Shown: one piece after another, positions 5,881 through 6,083 of the stretch
Position numbering within the stretch: position 1 is the first letter of the stretch
Layout of the letters: each line of letters starts with the position of its first letter
NCBI GenBank assembly: GCA_002169755.1
Contig: NHIU01000024.1
Coordinates: 39,095-45,177, forward strand
DNA length: 6,083 nt
Origin: Candidatus Pelagibacter sp. TMED197
Lineage (GTDB): Bacteria > Pseudomonadota > Alphaproteobacteria > Pelagibacterales > Pelagibacteraceae
Direction of reading: 5' to 3'
Position numbers and translations under genes: made by a program
The notes under the pieces: generated by a model
What the model was told of the DNA's origin: nothing
The model's input: only the letters and a program-made list of their open reading frames with translations
Databases searched by the model: none

Positions 5881-6025
5881 AATCATCCTTTTCTTTATCA
5901 CTAAACACTAAACTATATCGTTTGATATTTAAATCATAACACACTTTCATTATTTTGTCAATGTCCTTTGAAACAAAATCGTGTGTCATATAGTTATTAT
6001 ATCCTTTGTGTATTATTATCCTCAT
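5852..6025 (-). CDS. Small 57-residue ORF overlapping the start of uvsX
   Basis: ATG 6025 opens a 57-residue frame beginning [17 protein letters not shown] and ending [13 protein letters not shown]. It is unrecognised. The composition looks like a small alpha/beta protein: strand MRIIIH, helix [14 protein letters not shown] (19-32), strand RYSLVFS (36-42), charged tail. An in-frame TAG at 6037-6035 fixes the upper limit, and ATG 5989 would give a 45-residue version. No strong Shine-Dalgarno is visible; GAGATAG lies nine bases from ATG 6025. It overlaps the preceding frame by 29 bases and uvsX by 29 bases, the same size and phase as another overlap in this operon, which favours a genuine gene. 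The uvsX promoter lies within it. Confidence 0.5.
   Translation of the reverse strand: MRIIIHKGYNNYMTHDFVSKDIDKIMKVCYDLNIKRYSLVFSDKEKDDYERFFKRSN
5886..5892 (-). promoter_or_regulatory. Ribosome-binding site of uvsX
   Basis: The minus strand reads AAAAGGA here, with five bases (TGATT) to ATG 5880. This is the clearest Shine-Dalgarno site in the window and decides the uvsX start at 5880 over the ATG at 5901, which the site lies downstream of. It is contained in the coding region of the overlapping 57-residue ORF. Confidence 0.75.
5900..5913 (-). repeat. Tandem heptamer in the uvsX leader
   Basis: Two exact adjacent copies of ACTAAAC on the plus strand (GTTTAGT twice in the minus-strand RNA) lie between the predicted uvsX transcription start near 5926 and its ribosome-binding site. 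It could be a leader element for protein or RNA binding. Because the stretch also codes for part of the 57-residue ORF, it may simply be coincidental codon repetition. Confidence 0.35.
5933..5961 (-). promoter_or_regulatory. Sigma70-type extended -10 promoter of uvsX
   Basis: The minus strand has TTGACA (5961-5956), a 17-base spacer and TATGAT (5938-5933), with TG at the extended -10 position (TGtTATGAT). Only one base departs from the full consensus. The architecture is the same as that of the promoter at 273-301. Transcription would begin near A5926, giving a leader of about 46 bases before ATG 5880. The promoter is embedded in the coding region of the 57-residue ORF, and would allow uvsX and the downstream helicase/oxygenase genes to be expressed without it. 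Confidence 0.75.
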
Positions 6026-6083
6026 GTGCGTTTTCTATCTCACGCCAGTTTTTTCTCATAATTATATAGAGTTTATCTGTGGT
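5997..6083 (-). CDS. C-terminal end of an unidentified upstream gene
   Basis: The minus strand is open from the right edge to TAA at 5999-5997, giving 28 residues that include [20 protein letters not shown]. The W-R-E-I-E helix-like, charged sequence looks protein-coding, and the frame overlaps the 57-residue ORF by 29 bases. It is too short to identify. It could be just the 20-residue frame from ATG 6059, or chance, so confidence is limited. Confidence 0.4.
   Translation of the reverse strand, partial: TTDKLYIIMRKNWREIENAHEDNNTQRI

Noticed and set aside
5996..6001. Perfect TATAAT on the minus strand upstream of the 45-residue alternative start
   Set aside because: No recognisable -35 hexamer at 16-18 bases and no TG extension; the full promoter at 5933-5961 is far better, and TATAAT is common in AT-rich DNA.

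Overview
The window reads as a piece of an AT-rich, T4-like myovirus genome. A marine host such as a SAR11-type or cyanobacterial bacterium is likely. The evidence is a UvsX-type RecA recombinase and a gp41/DnaB-type replicative helicase on one strand, tightly overlapping genes, two small 2-oxoglutarate/Fe(II) oxygenase-like proteins, and an exact T4-type late promoter octamer (TATAAATA). No host housekeeping gene, RNA gene, insertion sequence or CRISPR array is visible. The host assignment is inference from base composition and protein style, not from a database match.

All genes run on the minus strand, so transcription goes from high to low coordinates. At the right edge is the tail of an unidentified gene (5997-6083), then a 57-residue ORF (5852-6025), then uvsX (4861-5880). 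A strong sigma70-type promoter for uvsX (5933-5961) lies inside the 57-residue ORF. Downstream come a 104-residue protein of unknown function (4560-4874) in the slot T4 gives to gene 40, the helicase (3197-4591), a first oxygenase-like gene (2577-3200), an 83-residue unknown (2329-2580) and a second oxygenase-like gene (1791-2357). Successive genes from the right edge to the second oxygenase overlap by 4 to 32 bases, which suggests one translationally coupled early/middle operon for recombination, replication and oxygenase functions.

After a 23-base gap the character changes. A 402-residue conserved-looking phage protein (559-1767) begins inside a perfect 8-bp inverted repeat that also contains a CATAAATA late-promoter-like octamer. 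A 64-residue cationic, partly hydrophobic protein (365-559) follows, starting with GTG in a TAGTG stop/start overlap, its ribosome-binding site lying in another perfect hairpin. A 110-base gap then carries two stacked promoters, a T4-type late octamer (349-356) and a perfect extended sigma70 promoter (273-301). They drive the last gene, which runs off the left edge and carries a KWDG motif resembling motif I of covalent nucleotidyltransferases (DNA/RNA ligases).

The most interesting material is regulatory: two start-codon hairpins, one combined with a late promoter in an arrangement recalling the T4 e/soc/49 early-off, late-on design, and an early-plus-late tandem promoter in front of a possible ligase-like protein. 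There is no gene-free stretch longer than 300 bases.
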